A stretch of 64,000 nt of DNA from Strongylocentrotus droebachiensis (Eukaryota > Echinodermata > Echinoidea > Camarodonta > Strongylocentrotidae), in assembly GCA_035222895.1 (NCBI GenBank), contig JAVYIG010001594.1, positions 62,001 through 126,000 on the forward strand, in the 5' to 3' direction. Each line of letters starts with the position of its first letter. Within the stretch, counting starts at the first letter, position 1. Position numbers and translations under genes: made by a program. Positions 35,786 through 48,789 of this stretch are shown piece after piece. Below the pieces are notes generated by a model, which was not told the DNA's origin, did not search any database, and saw only the letters and a list, made by a program, of their open reading frames with translations.

Positions 35786-37682
35786 TGTTACACCCCTATG
35801 GCGTGTAGGGATGGTTACTGTAAATAACTGGAAATAATCAAAGATGAGGAGAAACAAGTCAGTTGGTGTACTCAGTGCTCACTCAAAATGTAGAATGACA
35901 CATTTATTATCTCCATAATAAATATCAACGAATGACAGAAATCATCATACAATAACAATATTGTCAGAACAAACCTTCTAGAATTATAATGTTTTCCGTC
36001 TCCTTATCCTAATGGATACATAACCATAACAATTAATATCAAACGTCTTGTACATCACACTTCTTAACAATTTCATCCTTAAGCATGTTCCTTTGAAATT
36101 GCTAAATACTACCTGTGAATGTATTCTATACGCTAACCAATTACAATATATATTATATACAAACCCGAGAACTAACCCGGATCATGTTTATACTAAAGAT
36201 ACCATGTTCATATAAACCATGACTTTTCCTTTAACTATCCTTATGCTCTCATGAACATACTATTCATAAAGAAGTCCTACTATTATTATAAAACGGTATC
36301 CAAGTAAACTCCCTTAAATAATCAAGGATTATTTAATACAAGTTCTATTATATCATCCAATAAAACTAACAATTAACTATAAGAAATAAACTTAAAGTGT
36401 AGTTTAACAAACTACTAAACTGAATCTCAAAAGTACTAATGACACTTTAAAACATCACATCAAAATGACTACTCTAATAACAAACTATACAACTTGACCA
36501 AACTGAAACAAAGATATTCTATTCACTACAAATATCGAGAGAAAAATATAAAGAGAACCATGTAAAACTCTCTAAAGTATTATAAAACAAAGCAGTCTTT
36601 TAAAACTATCTTCATGGGAGGAAGCTTGATCCAATAATCATATAAATCAACTTGCACAAGCTCAACTACCAGTCTTCCTAGTTAGTCTACTTTCCAGGCA
36701 CTCTGAATCACTATTCTAAACTCAAGTCCTATTAATACAAGAAAGACTATGTACAATACAACATAATATGCTAAATGGGTCTGATCTATTAGACTACCCT
36801 ATGTCAATATTCTAGGTAGGTCCATGGTGGACAGACCACAGATTCCTCTATCTACAGCTCTTATCATTCACTCTCATCTTAGGTCCAGTCTCCTCACTTT
36901 CTGGAGTTCGGAGTTGCTAAACCCTTTCACATCGAAGTCTTAATTTACTTATTTATATAATAATATATATATATATATATACATGAATCAAAGGTTCAAG
37001 TACCAAAACTGATCATGTTTAAAAGTAATACAATAAAGTTATAGATACAGTAAATATCCAATAGAAAGCCAAACAGACAGTTACTTATTCTGTTCGAAAG
37101 CTAAAACGGTGCACCATGCTATAATAAAGCATTACAATACTCTTGCTTTATAATAACCAACTAAACTGCTAAATACTATGGATGGAATACCAGTAAAATG
37201 TATTACTTTAGCATGAATACATAAAATATACAATATACATGTATACATACTAATATCAAAATACATAGATAGAAATGATATTGTCTTACCTGGAAATAAT
37301 CAGAGATGAGGAGAAACAAGTCAGTTGGTGTACTCAGTGCTCACTCAAAATGTAGAATGACACATGTTGTACACTATTCATGCTGACCGATCCCTGCTCA
37401 AGTCTTAATCTCCAAGTTCGTCCATTTATGCTGGTAGGGTAATGTTTACTAAACTGGGGGATTAATCCTTAGTCTGTAATTCTGAGGGTAGAGTTTCTTT
37501 GTGCTCACTGGACATAGCAAACTCATATAAACTTACTAAACAATACAAAGTTAGGAACAAAGGGGTGGGCATTTACTAACTAAAGTGGAGTGGGCATTTA
37601 TTAGTGAGTCATCAAACATCAAAGACTATATCTCTATAGGGGTATAACACAGCACAGAGTATATCTCTATAGGGGTATAACA
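35786..37682 (-). repeat. LTR, 3' copy relative to the element
   Basis: 1,897 bp, TG...CA ended. It differs from the other LTR at one site that I saw (T at 36945, C at 40267). An 82-bp segment near its left edge (about 35829-35911) recurs near 37291-37372 inside the same LTR. It contains an (AT)n run near 36964. Confidence 0.92.
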
Positions 37683-37985
37683 CCTTCCCCCACCAAAAAA
37701 AATAAATGTCCACTTGACACTCAAACAATGTCATAACTGTAAGGGAAAGAAAAAAAATCCCAATGTTTAAACCAAGAAAATATACCATGCACTGATATTC
37801 CTTCAACTGTTACATGGTGTAACATAGTCATTATAGTCGTGCTATATAAATCTATCGATAAAGTAAGTAAGTCAGGGTGTTAACGGTCCCAACTTGAATC
37901 TATAGATCCTTAATACTATTCAATAGAAAGAGAATATATCCCTAATAACATATCAACTATGACAAAATTAATGAGTCATACCCTT

Positions 37986-38235
37986 TGAGAAACCCTCTTG
38001 TACAACATAAGTACTAATTTGGCAAATGTTGCAAAGGTTATCTCCTATCCTGTTACACTGCAAGGCTGTTTGAGAAACCCTCTTGTACAACATAAGTACT
38101 AATTTGTCAAATGTTGCAAAGGTTATCTCCTATCCTGTTACACTGCTAGGCTGTTTGAGAAACCCTCTTGTACAACATAAATACTAATGTGTCAAATGCT
38201 GCAAAGGTTATCTCCTATCCTGTTACACTGCGCAG
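37986..38235 (+). repeat. Three tandem 85-bp repeats inside the LTR element
   Basis: Units begin TGAGAAACCCTCTTGTAC at 37986, 38071 and 38156 and are almost identical. They lie in the non-coding internal region. Confidence 0.9.
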
Positions 38236-38627
38236 TGCTTCTTTTTGTAGACTCATCAAAGTTTCTGTTTTGGAATCTTCACATATACATATATTAACCT
38301 GCATTTAGACTTTTCAGTTATACATCTTCAGTCAAACTTTTCTGTACATTTAATTTCAACCTCCTACCGGTGACGTAGCCTCTTAGCTATACTCATGCTC
38401 TCAGTCATCTTTTCGTCCATGCAGCAAGTACGATCTCTCTGTCGTCTTCGACCTTGTACGATGTCCTCACTTAAGCTTCTCATGACTTTCAGCATCCACC
38501 GGTCCTAAGTTCTGCGTTGATTGAAGTTAAATGTTCTTAAAGCTGATATTCTCTAATTTGGGGGTGAAACCTGTTGTCTTGCGGCGAATGGTGGCCACGC
38601 TTGAAGTCCTACCTTGTCGGTTGGCTG

Positions 38628-38960
38628 CTACTGATATCCAGCCTGTCTTGCTTGATATTGCGGTCCCGTCACGAACGGCCATGGATTCGTCTGAGGAACC
38701 TCTATCCCAGGACCTTTTCCTCCATCTTCTTCCTCGGCGACTTCCTCACTGAGCAGAGATCGTTTGTTGAGACGCCGCAGTCCCGATAATCCCTTGGTCT
38801 GCGCCGTGACAACATCCTCACTGGACACTATTAGAAGCATTGCAGCTGCCTGAAGCTCTTCCGCTGTGCTTGCGGCTATCCTCCCAAGCACGTCTTCCCT
38901 GAGCCCTTCGAAGCCTGCCATCTTCAGTTCTAGTCCCTGGTCTGCCCTAGAAGAGATCAC
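38628..38960 (-). pseudogene. Gag N-terminus-like remnant in the LTR element
   Basis: A 110-codon minus-strand frame begins 147 bp inside the 5' LTR, where gag is expected. A second Met (MAGFEGLREDVLGRIAAS) opens an Ala/Leu-rich helix, then a basic stretch and an acidic LLSEEVAEEEDGG run. This resembles gypsy-type gag N-termini. No capsid, protease or RT follows, so it is a truncated remnant or a short carried-over leader ORF. The assignment rests on position and composition only. Confidence 0.4.
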
Positions 38961-40367
38961 CTAAGAGCTTGATGGAGACGAAGCTAGGTGGTCATAGTGG
39001 TGACCCACGCTGGTCCCCTAGGTTGTGGATGATGCATTGGCATTGAGATGACAGTCAGTTAATTTATCATCTTCAAGCCAAACACCATCCGGGCAGTGCC
39101 TCCAAAATGTTACACCCCTATGGCGTGTAGGGATGGTTACTGTAAATAACTGGAAATAATCAAAGATGAGGAGAAACAAGTCAGTTGGTGTACTCAGTGC
39201 TCACTCAAAATGTAGAATGACACATTTATTATCTCCATAATAAATATCAACGAATGACAGAAATCATCATACAATAACAATATTGTCAGAACAAACCTTC
39301 TAGAATTATAATGTTTTCCGTCTCCTTATCCTAATGGATACATAACCATAACAATTAATATCAAACGTCTTGTACATCACACTTCTTAACAATTTCATCC
39401 TTAAGCATGTTCCTTTGAAATTGCTAAATACTACCTGTGAATGTATTCTATACGCTAACCAATTACAATATATATTATATACAAACCCGAGAACTAACCC
39501 GGATCATGTTTATACTAAAGATACCATGTTCATATAAACCATGACTTTTCCTTTAACTATCCTTATGCTCTCATGAACATACTATTCATAAAGAAGTCCT
39601 ACTATTATTATAAAACGGTATCCAAGTAAACTCCCTTAAATAATCAAGGATTATTTAATACAAGTTCTATTATATCATCCAATAAAACTAACAATTAACT
39701 ATAAGAAATAAACTTAAAGTGTAGTTTAACAAACTACTAAACTGAATCTCAAAAGTACTAATGACACTTTAAAACATCACATCAAAATGACTACTCTAAT
39801 AACAAACTATACAACTTGACCAAACTGAAACAAAGATATTCTATTCACTACAAATATCGAGAGAAAAATATAAAGAGAACCATGTAAAACTCTCTAAAGT
39901 ATTATAAAACAAAGCAGTCTTTTAAAACTATCTTCATGGGAGGAAGCTTGATCCAATAATCATATAAATCAACTTGCACAAGCTCAACTACCAGTCTTCC
40001 TAGTTAGTCTACTTTCCAGGCACTCTGAATCACTATTCTAAACTCAAGTCCTATTAATACAAGAAAGACTATGTACAATACAACATAATATGCTAAATGG
40101 GTCTGATCTATTAGACTACCCTATGTCAATATTCTAGGTAGGTCCATGGTGGACAGACCACAGATTCCTCTATCTACAGCTCTTATCATTCACTCTCATC
40201 TTAGGTCCAGTCTCCTCACTTTCTGGAGTTCGGAGTTGCTAAACCCTTTCACATCGAAGTCTTAATCTACTTATTTATATAATAATATATATATATATAT
40301 ATACATGAATCAAAGGTTCAAGTACCAAAACTGATCATGTTTAAAAGTAATACAATAAAGTTATAGA

Positions 40368-40468
40368 TAACCCTGTAAGTTGGGGCTCTGATCGGATCGG
40401 AAGATCGGAGCGACACCCTCGCACCTTTGATCGGTATCGGATCGGAAGAGCGACAAAAAAAATCGGCC

Positions 40469-40520
<52 letters not shown>
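40368..40520 (+). repeat. hAT left terminus: TIR, GATCGG cluster, T run
   Basis: TAACCCTGTAAG, then several GATCGG/ATCGGA motifs within 100 bp, then a run of about 50 T. Such clusters are typical transposase-binding subterminal repeats. Confidence 0.8.
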
Positions 40521-40523
<3 letters not shown>

Positions 40524-43500
40524 TGTTTAGTGGGGCAGTAGGTGTTCTCTTTTTTTTTCTTGAAATATTTGCAAATGTATACGGTACATGCAAGCTTGTC
40601 GAGGAAATTATTAAAACTCTATTTGCGATTTGTTTAAAATGTGAAACTACAATTTTGTTCATGTGAGTAGAATCATCTAGGTCTATTTTTCTTCTTTAAA
40701 TATGTAAGTATTTTTCTTCTGTAACTTTATTGGCATAAATATTTTATATGTGATTTTATTTGTATAACCTTGTATTGAAATGTTAAAAGTTCAGTTGCAA
40801 ATTGGTATTTCCCCCTTTGTTTGTTTCCCCAATGATTTTCAAGCGCACACAACAAAGTTAGACTGTCCTCAGCTGACCAGTGCTCAGCTGATCGCACGCG
40901 CGCTTCTCCCTCGAGAGTCTGGTCGACCTTCGAGATAAGTTGAATTGTCCTTAGCTGACCCCAGACTTTTCATGTGGTTGCGCCGGGCGCTCCTATATAT
41001 CAGCTTAAGTTAAATATCTGCCCCTTGGGAGTCTCGAGACTCGAGATCTCTGGTCCAGCTACATCCACATGTCGTATATGTGCCACCGCTGTTTCAAATA
41101 GGGAGAGAGAGAGTGGAGAGAGCGAGCGAGCGAAAAAGGCTCACTAGAAAGTGCTGGATACTAGTACTAGTACAGTCCACTCTTCCCTCACTCTCCTCTA
41201 AAATGTGTTGTTGATGGGTGTAACGAAAATGTATGTGAAGTGGGAAAATGTCTTCGTCTGCAATATGTGTGACCGTTTGTGCTTGGTCCATTGTGTGGCT
41301 CTCGACTAATTACTCTCGGAGTAATACATTTTATTCAATGTTATTAAGAGCGATGCATATTGAAATCGATCTCTCATATTTTAATTAGATAACTATTTAG
41401 AATTTACATTTATAAAATTAAGTGAGCCATGAATAATTTGATTACCATCCACATATTTTGTTTATCGATTTTCTAGATTTATTATTTCAGTTGGTCAAAG
41501 CATGGACCCTACCATGCAGTACCAGCAAAAGCTAAAAAGACAATTTGGTTCGCTGATTTTGAGACCTGATACTAAGATTAGAGACCATACCGATGACAAT
41601 TTAATAAGACTTAAAGAGATACATAGCTTAAGCCTCGGTCACAAATGCCATTGCAAACTGCTACGAACGCCGTACGAACGATTTTCAGACAATGGAAATT
41701 CTGGAAGACAATAGAAAAACAGGAAGATTCGTACAAAATTATTTGTGACCGTAGCATTAGGTTACTTGTCTTCGTCTAATCATGCCTTTTTGCTTAGTGA
41801 CATTAACAATTATGACTGCACTATTAGTATTAAATTCTCATCATTTTCTCCTCGGATTCAGCTCACTAAAAGAAAGGTAGGTTTGTGTACGGATGTACAT
41901 GCATGTGTGTGCATTTGAGCCGTCAAGGGTTATGTCAACAGAGAACTTGACTTTCCCGGTTCCCCCAACTAAGAACAAATGAATATCAAAGTTAATTCTC
42001 GTCTGTCAGGAAAATTAGCAAAAGTTAATCTCAGTTCCACAAATTACACAATGTTCATATTGAGTGGCCGCCAAGTCACGCTGACCGTACCACGATCGGG
42101 CCATGCCTTGGGAGTAAACATGTGGTCACAAACTCACAATGCGCTTAAACCGCAAACACGATCGAGGTTTATTCTTTCCTCAAGACCCTAGACTGCGACC
42201 CAACCACATTTAAACCTATCCAAGAGATGGCAAACGTTGCGGGCTCCATACTGGCAGGCTGGCACAAGATAAAAAAAGTAATAAAAGTCTTGATAAGTAG
42301 GTTAAGTCCAGTGAATCCTGGGAAAGTAGTAGCTGAACAAAAGCCCCGCCGGAGTCGGGTGGGGGAAGTTATAATGCACGTGGACGTTGTGTACGACAAA
42401 TGAAAACAAAGCAGGCCACGGAAAAGATAGAGAAAACAGGAATGAGGAGACATACTGGGGGTGGGGCAGGGGCCCAGTCAGGAGATCGGAGGCAAGTCTC
42501 TAATCTCCTTCGTTTAACTTCATTTTATTTGTTGTTGCTTTAATGAGAAAAAGGTAAAGATTTGTCAATAAACCTAATGAAAAGATCACTATTCACAGGT
42601 GATCAAAAGCCAATAAAAAATGGACCTCCTTTTATTAAAGTGGTAACATGTATCCCTCCTTTATCCGTTTATTAGTCTCTTATTGTCAATCTAAAATGGG
42701 TCTTTCACGGCTTCACCACTTTCACTGTCTCTCAGAAGAAATGACTGGCCAGTGAGCCGCTGTTCGACGAAAAAGAGTAAAGAGAGACGAAAGGCAGAAA
42801 GTAGAAAGAGAGTGAGAGAGGGGCGGGGTATTAACACTTGTTTTGTATATTTTGTGTATGTGTGTTTGTTTTGAGAAGGGGATGAATTGGAAAAAGTTTC
42901 CAACAAAAAAAGAATAGAAGTGAAGTTTACCACTCAGTGCTCTTCATTTATTCTCTTTCTCTCAGATATATTCTCATCTCATTCATTTCATTTGCTTTTC
43001 TCTTTCACTCTCCTTTTCTCCTTTCTAGGCACATCTTGAATTTCCCTCTCAAAATTTTCTCTCAAGTCTCAATACTCATTCAATAAGACACTTGTTCTCA
43101 CATATAGTTTGCTCCTCACTCTCAACGCTCAACAGAATGTCACTAAGTCGGGAACGCCTGCATAATATGAAAATAGAAACTGAAGATTTTTTTTTTTTTT
43201 TGTAAACTATTTTATTTCATACCTCATCGCTGTACAGCCTGTACTCTCATTGTTATTTTTTTTCTGCAGTGAAAAGCATGATATCAAACGGAAGAAACAT
43301 TCAAACATACTATTAACATTAACAATGAATTCTGTTGGTAATTTAAATGAACGACATCAAAAGTTACTCGTATTTCTACGCCCCCTATAAAAGAAAACAA
43401 TTGCTTTTCCCATCGAACAAATATAGAAAATTATGAATTATCGTAGGCCTACATAACCATTTTTTTTAAAACATGAACAAAGACGAAAATATTCAAGTTA

Positions 43501-43812
43501 AAAAAATTACAATAATATACCACAACAGTTCGTATATCTGCTCACTGAACTGCCTGTCAATTAAGTTATCACCCAAAACTTGAGAAAGCCTTACCGCTCG
43601 TCAATGTGCTTCTTTATTTTATAAGTCCAGAAAACAGAAAATACCACTAAAAATTAAAAGCTAAAAAAAATGTTGAATTGTTCACTGAATGTGACTGGCT
43701 CATAAGATTGACTTTCATTACACCCCCCCCCCCCCCCCGACAATGGATGGAAGAAGATGGAAGAATCGATGGAAGACGGAAGTATTACATGTATAACTAT
43801 TTAGATGAAAAT
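40521..43812. other. hAT non-coding flank downstream of the transposase
   Basis: No convincing gene. It holds AGCTGA/CAGCTG repeats near 40860-40960, a probable small MITE at 41636-41751, pyrimidine-rich DNA near 42950-43030 and a C run at 43723. The short frames here lack recognizable motifs. Confidence 0.6.
41636..41751. mobile_element. Candidate 116-bp MITE inside the hAT
   Basis: Short inverted ends CGGTCACAAAT and ATTTGTGACCG. No clear target duplication was identified. Confidence 0.5.
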
Positions 43813-46800
43813 CTAATGAATATATTGACTATTCATCTTGATAATAGCAAGTTTGTTCAGGTTTTCTGGGTTGAGGGAACATCTTTTTTTGGTAAGGATG
43901 TTACCGGCCATCGAGAACATGCGTTCTGATGTGACGCTGGCCATTGGGCAGGTTTGGAACGCCAATGCCGCTTTGGAAATTAACGGAAAGGCATTACCAT
44001 TCTCTTTGAAGTATTCAAGCACTGCCTTTTGGTTACTCGTTGTGGCGATGTTGGGCTCATCTAGATAGCGCTTGAGTTCCCGGGCAGCTGACTCGCGGAG
44101 AGTTTCTTGATGGCCTACGACGATGTCCTCGTCGTCGCTGTCGGACTCGGTTGCGGCCAGTATCCCTGCCATGAGAGACTCGTCGAGGTTTCGTCCTGTG
44201 TTCTGAATTTCGACGGTGATGGGAGCCGGAGGCGGGTGGACAAGGCTGGCATCTTGGTCTTGGACATCATCTTGGACATCATCTTGGACATCATCTTGGA
44301 CATCATCTTGGACATCATCTTGGACATCATCTTGGACATCACGTGACCGCGGGGCATCGTCTACGTTGGGCGAGGCGTTGTCGGCAACGGAACTGTCAGA
44401 GTCGAATGGGTCGCCGTATTCTTGGGTTTGGTCGTCACCAATGCTGTCAGTGTCATCATGATGATCCTGTTGCGCGACCTGGGCGATTGGAGTTGTGTGC
44501 CTTTTATTGACGAGGGAGAGAATGGTGTCAATGACTGCCGATTCCACCTGGTCACGCTTCTCACGGGGGACGAACTTCTTCTTGTAACTGTAAATAAGTA
44601 CAGGAACAAAACAAAAGCAAATTATAAAATGGACTTTGAACTTTATGAAAAGAAAATGAAACAAAAATTAAAAATTAAAAAAAGGCAGACATATTAATGA
44701 AACTATGAAAGATTCATAGTTGCCGTGATAAATGTGATAATGTAAGTTCACACACCCTTTTACATTATTCCGGGACATAATCCGAATATCTGTTTTTCCC
44801 CCTTAAATTTGAACAGATAATTTCTAGCAAAAGACTTTTAAATGTTGTAATTTATTTTACTATATATTTGTTTACGTATAATTATAATCAACCTACGTAT
44901 ATAAATTATGCGAATTATACAGGCTACTTGTGTCTTAGAAATAAGTAAACAATATTTGATAGGATTATGAATTATATTCTCATTCTTCTTCAACCTGGAT
45001 TTAGTTATTTATTTTGAATGAATATGTAAATACATTTCACTATTGTATGTTTATGAATCGATTTAATTGTTATGAATCTTACCGTGGGTCAAGCAGAGTT
45101 GATGCCAAATAGTGGGTGTTGTCATCCGACATGATGTGGGTCGCGTACATGTCCCGGAGCTTCTTCAACAGATGGTCCTTTGTCGACCCGATTCCCTCAG
45201 CGGGAGAGCGCTCTACGGAGACCATCAACCCCTTCCACGTCGGGACATACGAGGAGACAGTCGATGTAATCTTGCTGCACAGGAGCGTCGCCTGATTGAA
45301 TGGCTCCAACAGCTTCACAAACTGCTCCATCGTATCACAGATGTCAGTCCAATGTACGAAGCTCCTTGGTAGCTCCACACCATGTGATCGCATCACTCTG
45401 TCCTGGATCAGGGCCTCGATGGCGAGCCGCTGGGGGAGAATCGTGGACAGCATTCTCAGGCAACTGTTCCACCTCGTCTCCACATCAGACTGGAGCTTGA
45501 GATGGGAGCCGCCCGGATAGAACATCTGCTGCAGCTCCTCAAATCGCCTCCTGACGGGCATGGAGTTCTTCACCTTCGACACAACCCGACGAAGTACCGT
45601 CAGCCCGTCAACGATGCGTCGCTGAGTTTTCATGACGTCACGCACCGCGAGGTTCATGTTGTGGGCGAAACACGAAACGGATCCATGAATGCTGCCGCTT
45701 GTAGTTGCATCGCGGAGGCTCTTCCTGATGTTCGCTCCGTTGTCGGATACTCCACACATGATACCCATTTCCCTGGCATCATGGCACCACTCGTCAAAAA
45801 CCTTTTCCAGTCGAAGGCGAATGTTGTCCGCTGTTGCAGCCTCCTTGAACTCTTCAATGCTGATCAAAGCGCATCGTGGTTGTATCTGCAACAATTATGA
45901 AAGAAAACAGTTTGATGAAAATCAAATCTATTACATACTTTCTCATTTTTGTATTGTACATGCGCTCATTTCTTCTATTTTGTTTGCAGGAAAAATAATA
46001 AATAGAGCATGTTATTGCACCTGCTTCGTCTCTCACAGCATTAAAAAGAAACTTAAAAAGAAATTAAAAAGCATATTTAAAAAGCATAATGATAACGGCT
46101 AAACGTTAGAGTAATAAGATAATTGTCAGATCTTATTCTGACCAGGAATGAAATAATAAATTGTGCAAAATCTTAATTCAAAATATCAAATAAATTGTAT
46201 TTTAAAATGATTTGGCTTATCAGGAGAATAATCACTAATGTATATAATTAAATGAAAATAAAATGAATAACAAATAATCGAAAATAATAAAGAGTCAAAA
46301 TTAAAACTTTGATTTACAATTTGGCAAATCTATGAAATTCAGGGGGAAGGGCATTCAATCAGCAGATATTGCATATCATTATCAAAGTAACAAATTATTT
46401 CACGGATAATAAAGTATTAAATGATAACATTTCTTACCATTTCTTGATTTGTGACATACCAATGGAGCGTCACACACATGTATTCGCTGGTTAGCCCTCT
46501 CCACATATCAGTTGTGAAACTGAAAGGACCGATGGTTCTCCGGATGTCGTCCTTCAGTGCCATCTTCACCTCCTGAAAGATGGCAGGAACAATGTTCATG
46601 GAAAACACTGGTCGAGTAGGTATCTTGTACCTCGGGTCCATGTAGTTCAAAAGTCTACGAAAACCTGCGTTTTCTACGATGCTATATGGACGAAAGTCCA
46701 TTGCCATCATCAGTCCTATTAATCTGGAAATCTCGTTTTGCCTCGGATGGTTGTGGGGGTAGGCGGCATCGATCGATATGAATGCCCTCATTGACGTTTG

Positions 46801-47055
46801 CCTGGACGTCGCTGCCGACGCCGTGGCCGTGCTTGATGTAGGCTCGTCGCCTTCGTCGGCTTGTGATGGACGACGACGAGGGATACGGATACAGATTTGA
46901 ACGTGCCTGGCTAAATTCGTGGTGTTGAATCTTCTTCTGGTTGTCCCCCTTGACACCTGTTTCTCGCAATGAATGCAAATCGCCTTGCTCTCATCATTCT
47001 CGCTAACTCGAAAATGATCCCAAACGGGTGACTTTTTTCGTGGAGGTGGAGCCAT
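43813..47055 (-). CDS. hAT transposase, BED zinc finger, 731 aa in three exons
   Basis: Exons on the minus strand are 47055-46438, 45885-45083 and 44587-43813, with GT/AG introns. They join in frame to 731 residues with no internal stop. The N-terminal BED finger has C27, C30, H51 and C55. The split RNase H-like core shows D183 (TTDMW), D254 (VSDNGANI), C278xxH281 (CFAH), R344-W345 (ETRWNS) and E695 (TSERMFS). The C-terminal dimerization segment reads SERMFSMAGNILTKKR. An acidic linker has seven DVQD repeats. It excises and reinserts DNA through terminal repeats. Relatives include host ZBED genes, but the flanking termini and target duplication mark this copy as a mobile element. It appears functional by sequence. 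Confidence 0.92.
44257..44340 (-). repeat. 12-bp coding minisatellite, seven units (DVQD)n
   Basis: Unit ATCTTGGACATC (plus strand) is repeated seven times with no variation. It keeps the transposase frame and encodes DVQD on the minus strand. Confidence 0.95.
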
Positions 47056-48789
47056 TGTAGAGTACTAATGAGTTGAGTATTAACCGAGCTAAAAAATATT
47101 TGAAGACTGGTGAATGTGGAAACTTTCTGAAGCTTTTTATAAGCGAGATGCGATTTTCGTTTTGAGGTGTTAAAAAAGTGACAAGTAATTTAATCAATGA
47201 TCAAAGAAAAAATGCCTTCCGTTCCGACATGACCACACACATATCAAGACATCCCCCCTTTTTTACGTCCGTATTTTTGATTTATCTTTTCCCCATCATT
47301 AATTTTGGCGGGAACCACAAAGACTAAATCTTATTTCCTTACATCGGAAGAACATTCCTCCCCCTAGGCATCATTTCGGAAGACGGTACATAGTCAGGCA
47401 GTCGGCAACTAAAACCAAACACAGGAGCACCAATCACAATCACATTTCACTTTCAACCAATCAGCGTATCATCTTACCTTTGGACGAAGCGGGAAAGCTC
47501 AAGACATCAAGTCATAAAGGGGCTCTGTCTCTTGGCCTGAACGTGCCTGCTCCCTGTTCACCCACGAGCGAAAGCCTGACTGAAGCGCCATTTTTTGTTA
47601 TATAACGTGTTGCAACTGTACCATGTTTTTTCCCCCTTCGTTTTCTCTCCCCGAAAAACTAGATTTTGCCGTGGTGACGTTTGACCTGACCTTTATTTAA
47701 AAAATCATGGGTTTAGGTAACTTTAGGGCAAGGGTTGCATTTTTAGGTTAGCTTTATGGTTTTTAGGTTAGGAAGTGACGTAAATCAGTTATGTTTTAGA
47801 TCAATATTGGAAATTTGATTTGTGTGGGGCATTGGTTGCGGAGCGAGTGCCACCGATGCGTGTGTTAAAGAACTTTTTATTATTGTGTTATACTAAATGG
47901 ATATGACCCAAATAAGTTTAATATCAGTTGTCAAAAGTAGTCAAAAGTAACGCTTATTATTCATTTGAAGTATTTATTAAACCTTGTCTGAAAGCAAAAA
48001 ACAACAACATTGTTCAAATTTACAAATGTCCTACATGACTTGTATTTAATTTACAATAATAACAAAAGACCGACAAAAATGCATTTTGCAAATAAGTGGA
48101 TACTGTTGTTTCTTTAAAAAATACTGAATTCATTCGACTGTTCATCAAACTGAAATTACATGTTAACAGTTGAAAATAATGTTTTAGACCACGACCTTTG
48201 ATCGACGTTACTTTGATCTCAGTTGGTTTTCAAATTAAAATGCCATCTTTTGAGAATGGTCCATCTCCGGAGGAAATGTCGACATAAGAAAACTTTTAGG
48301 CAAGTAGGAACAATAGATGGGTAATTTCTTACTTTTATGTTAACATCAATTGTCCAATATATTTAGTACCTATTAAATGATGCACTTGGTTTTGTATGAA
48401 ATTATAACAATATTTTAGCGGATGCGTAATTAAAAAAAGACAATTGGTTTGTAGTGAAGGGATTTCTTCAAGAAGTTTTAACCAATTCAGTGTACACATA
48501 TTTTGTTCTTCTTCAATATTGCCAACATTTATATCATCTTTAATTGGAACCTTTTAGCTAATGAAGGTACTGTAGGCCTATACTGTTCGATTGTGATCCC
48601 ATCTCTTTGATAATAGCATAATGAGCACTCTCTCAGCCTGGAAGTATGACTCGAGTTTTTTTTTTATATCTCTAATTGGGTCTCGTAACAAACAACAGTA
48701 TTGGTTAAATTGTACATATATTAACGTTTCTTTATACAGATTCCGTACAAATTTCCTCTCGTGTGAATGCCCTATACAATTATGTAACA
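47056..48789 (-). promoter_or_regulatory. Upstream region of the hAT transposase gene
   Basis: The 600 bp before the transposase ATG contains CCAAT motifs (CAACCAATCAGCG near 47456) and TATATAA near 47600. Further out I see AT-rich DNA without genes. The promoter is inferred from position only. Confidence 0.35.

Noticed and set aside
44216-44461. Plus-strand frames with SWTS or DIIL repeats
   Set aside because: Antisense shadows of the 12-bp coding repeat in the transposase.
43813-47055. A domesticated ZBED host gene
   Set aside because: It is bounded by terminal inverted repeats and an 8-bp duplication and lies inside a young LTR, so it is a mobile transposase.
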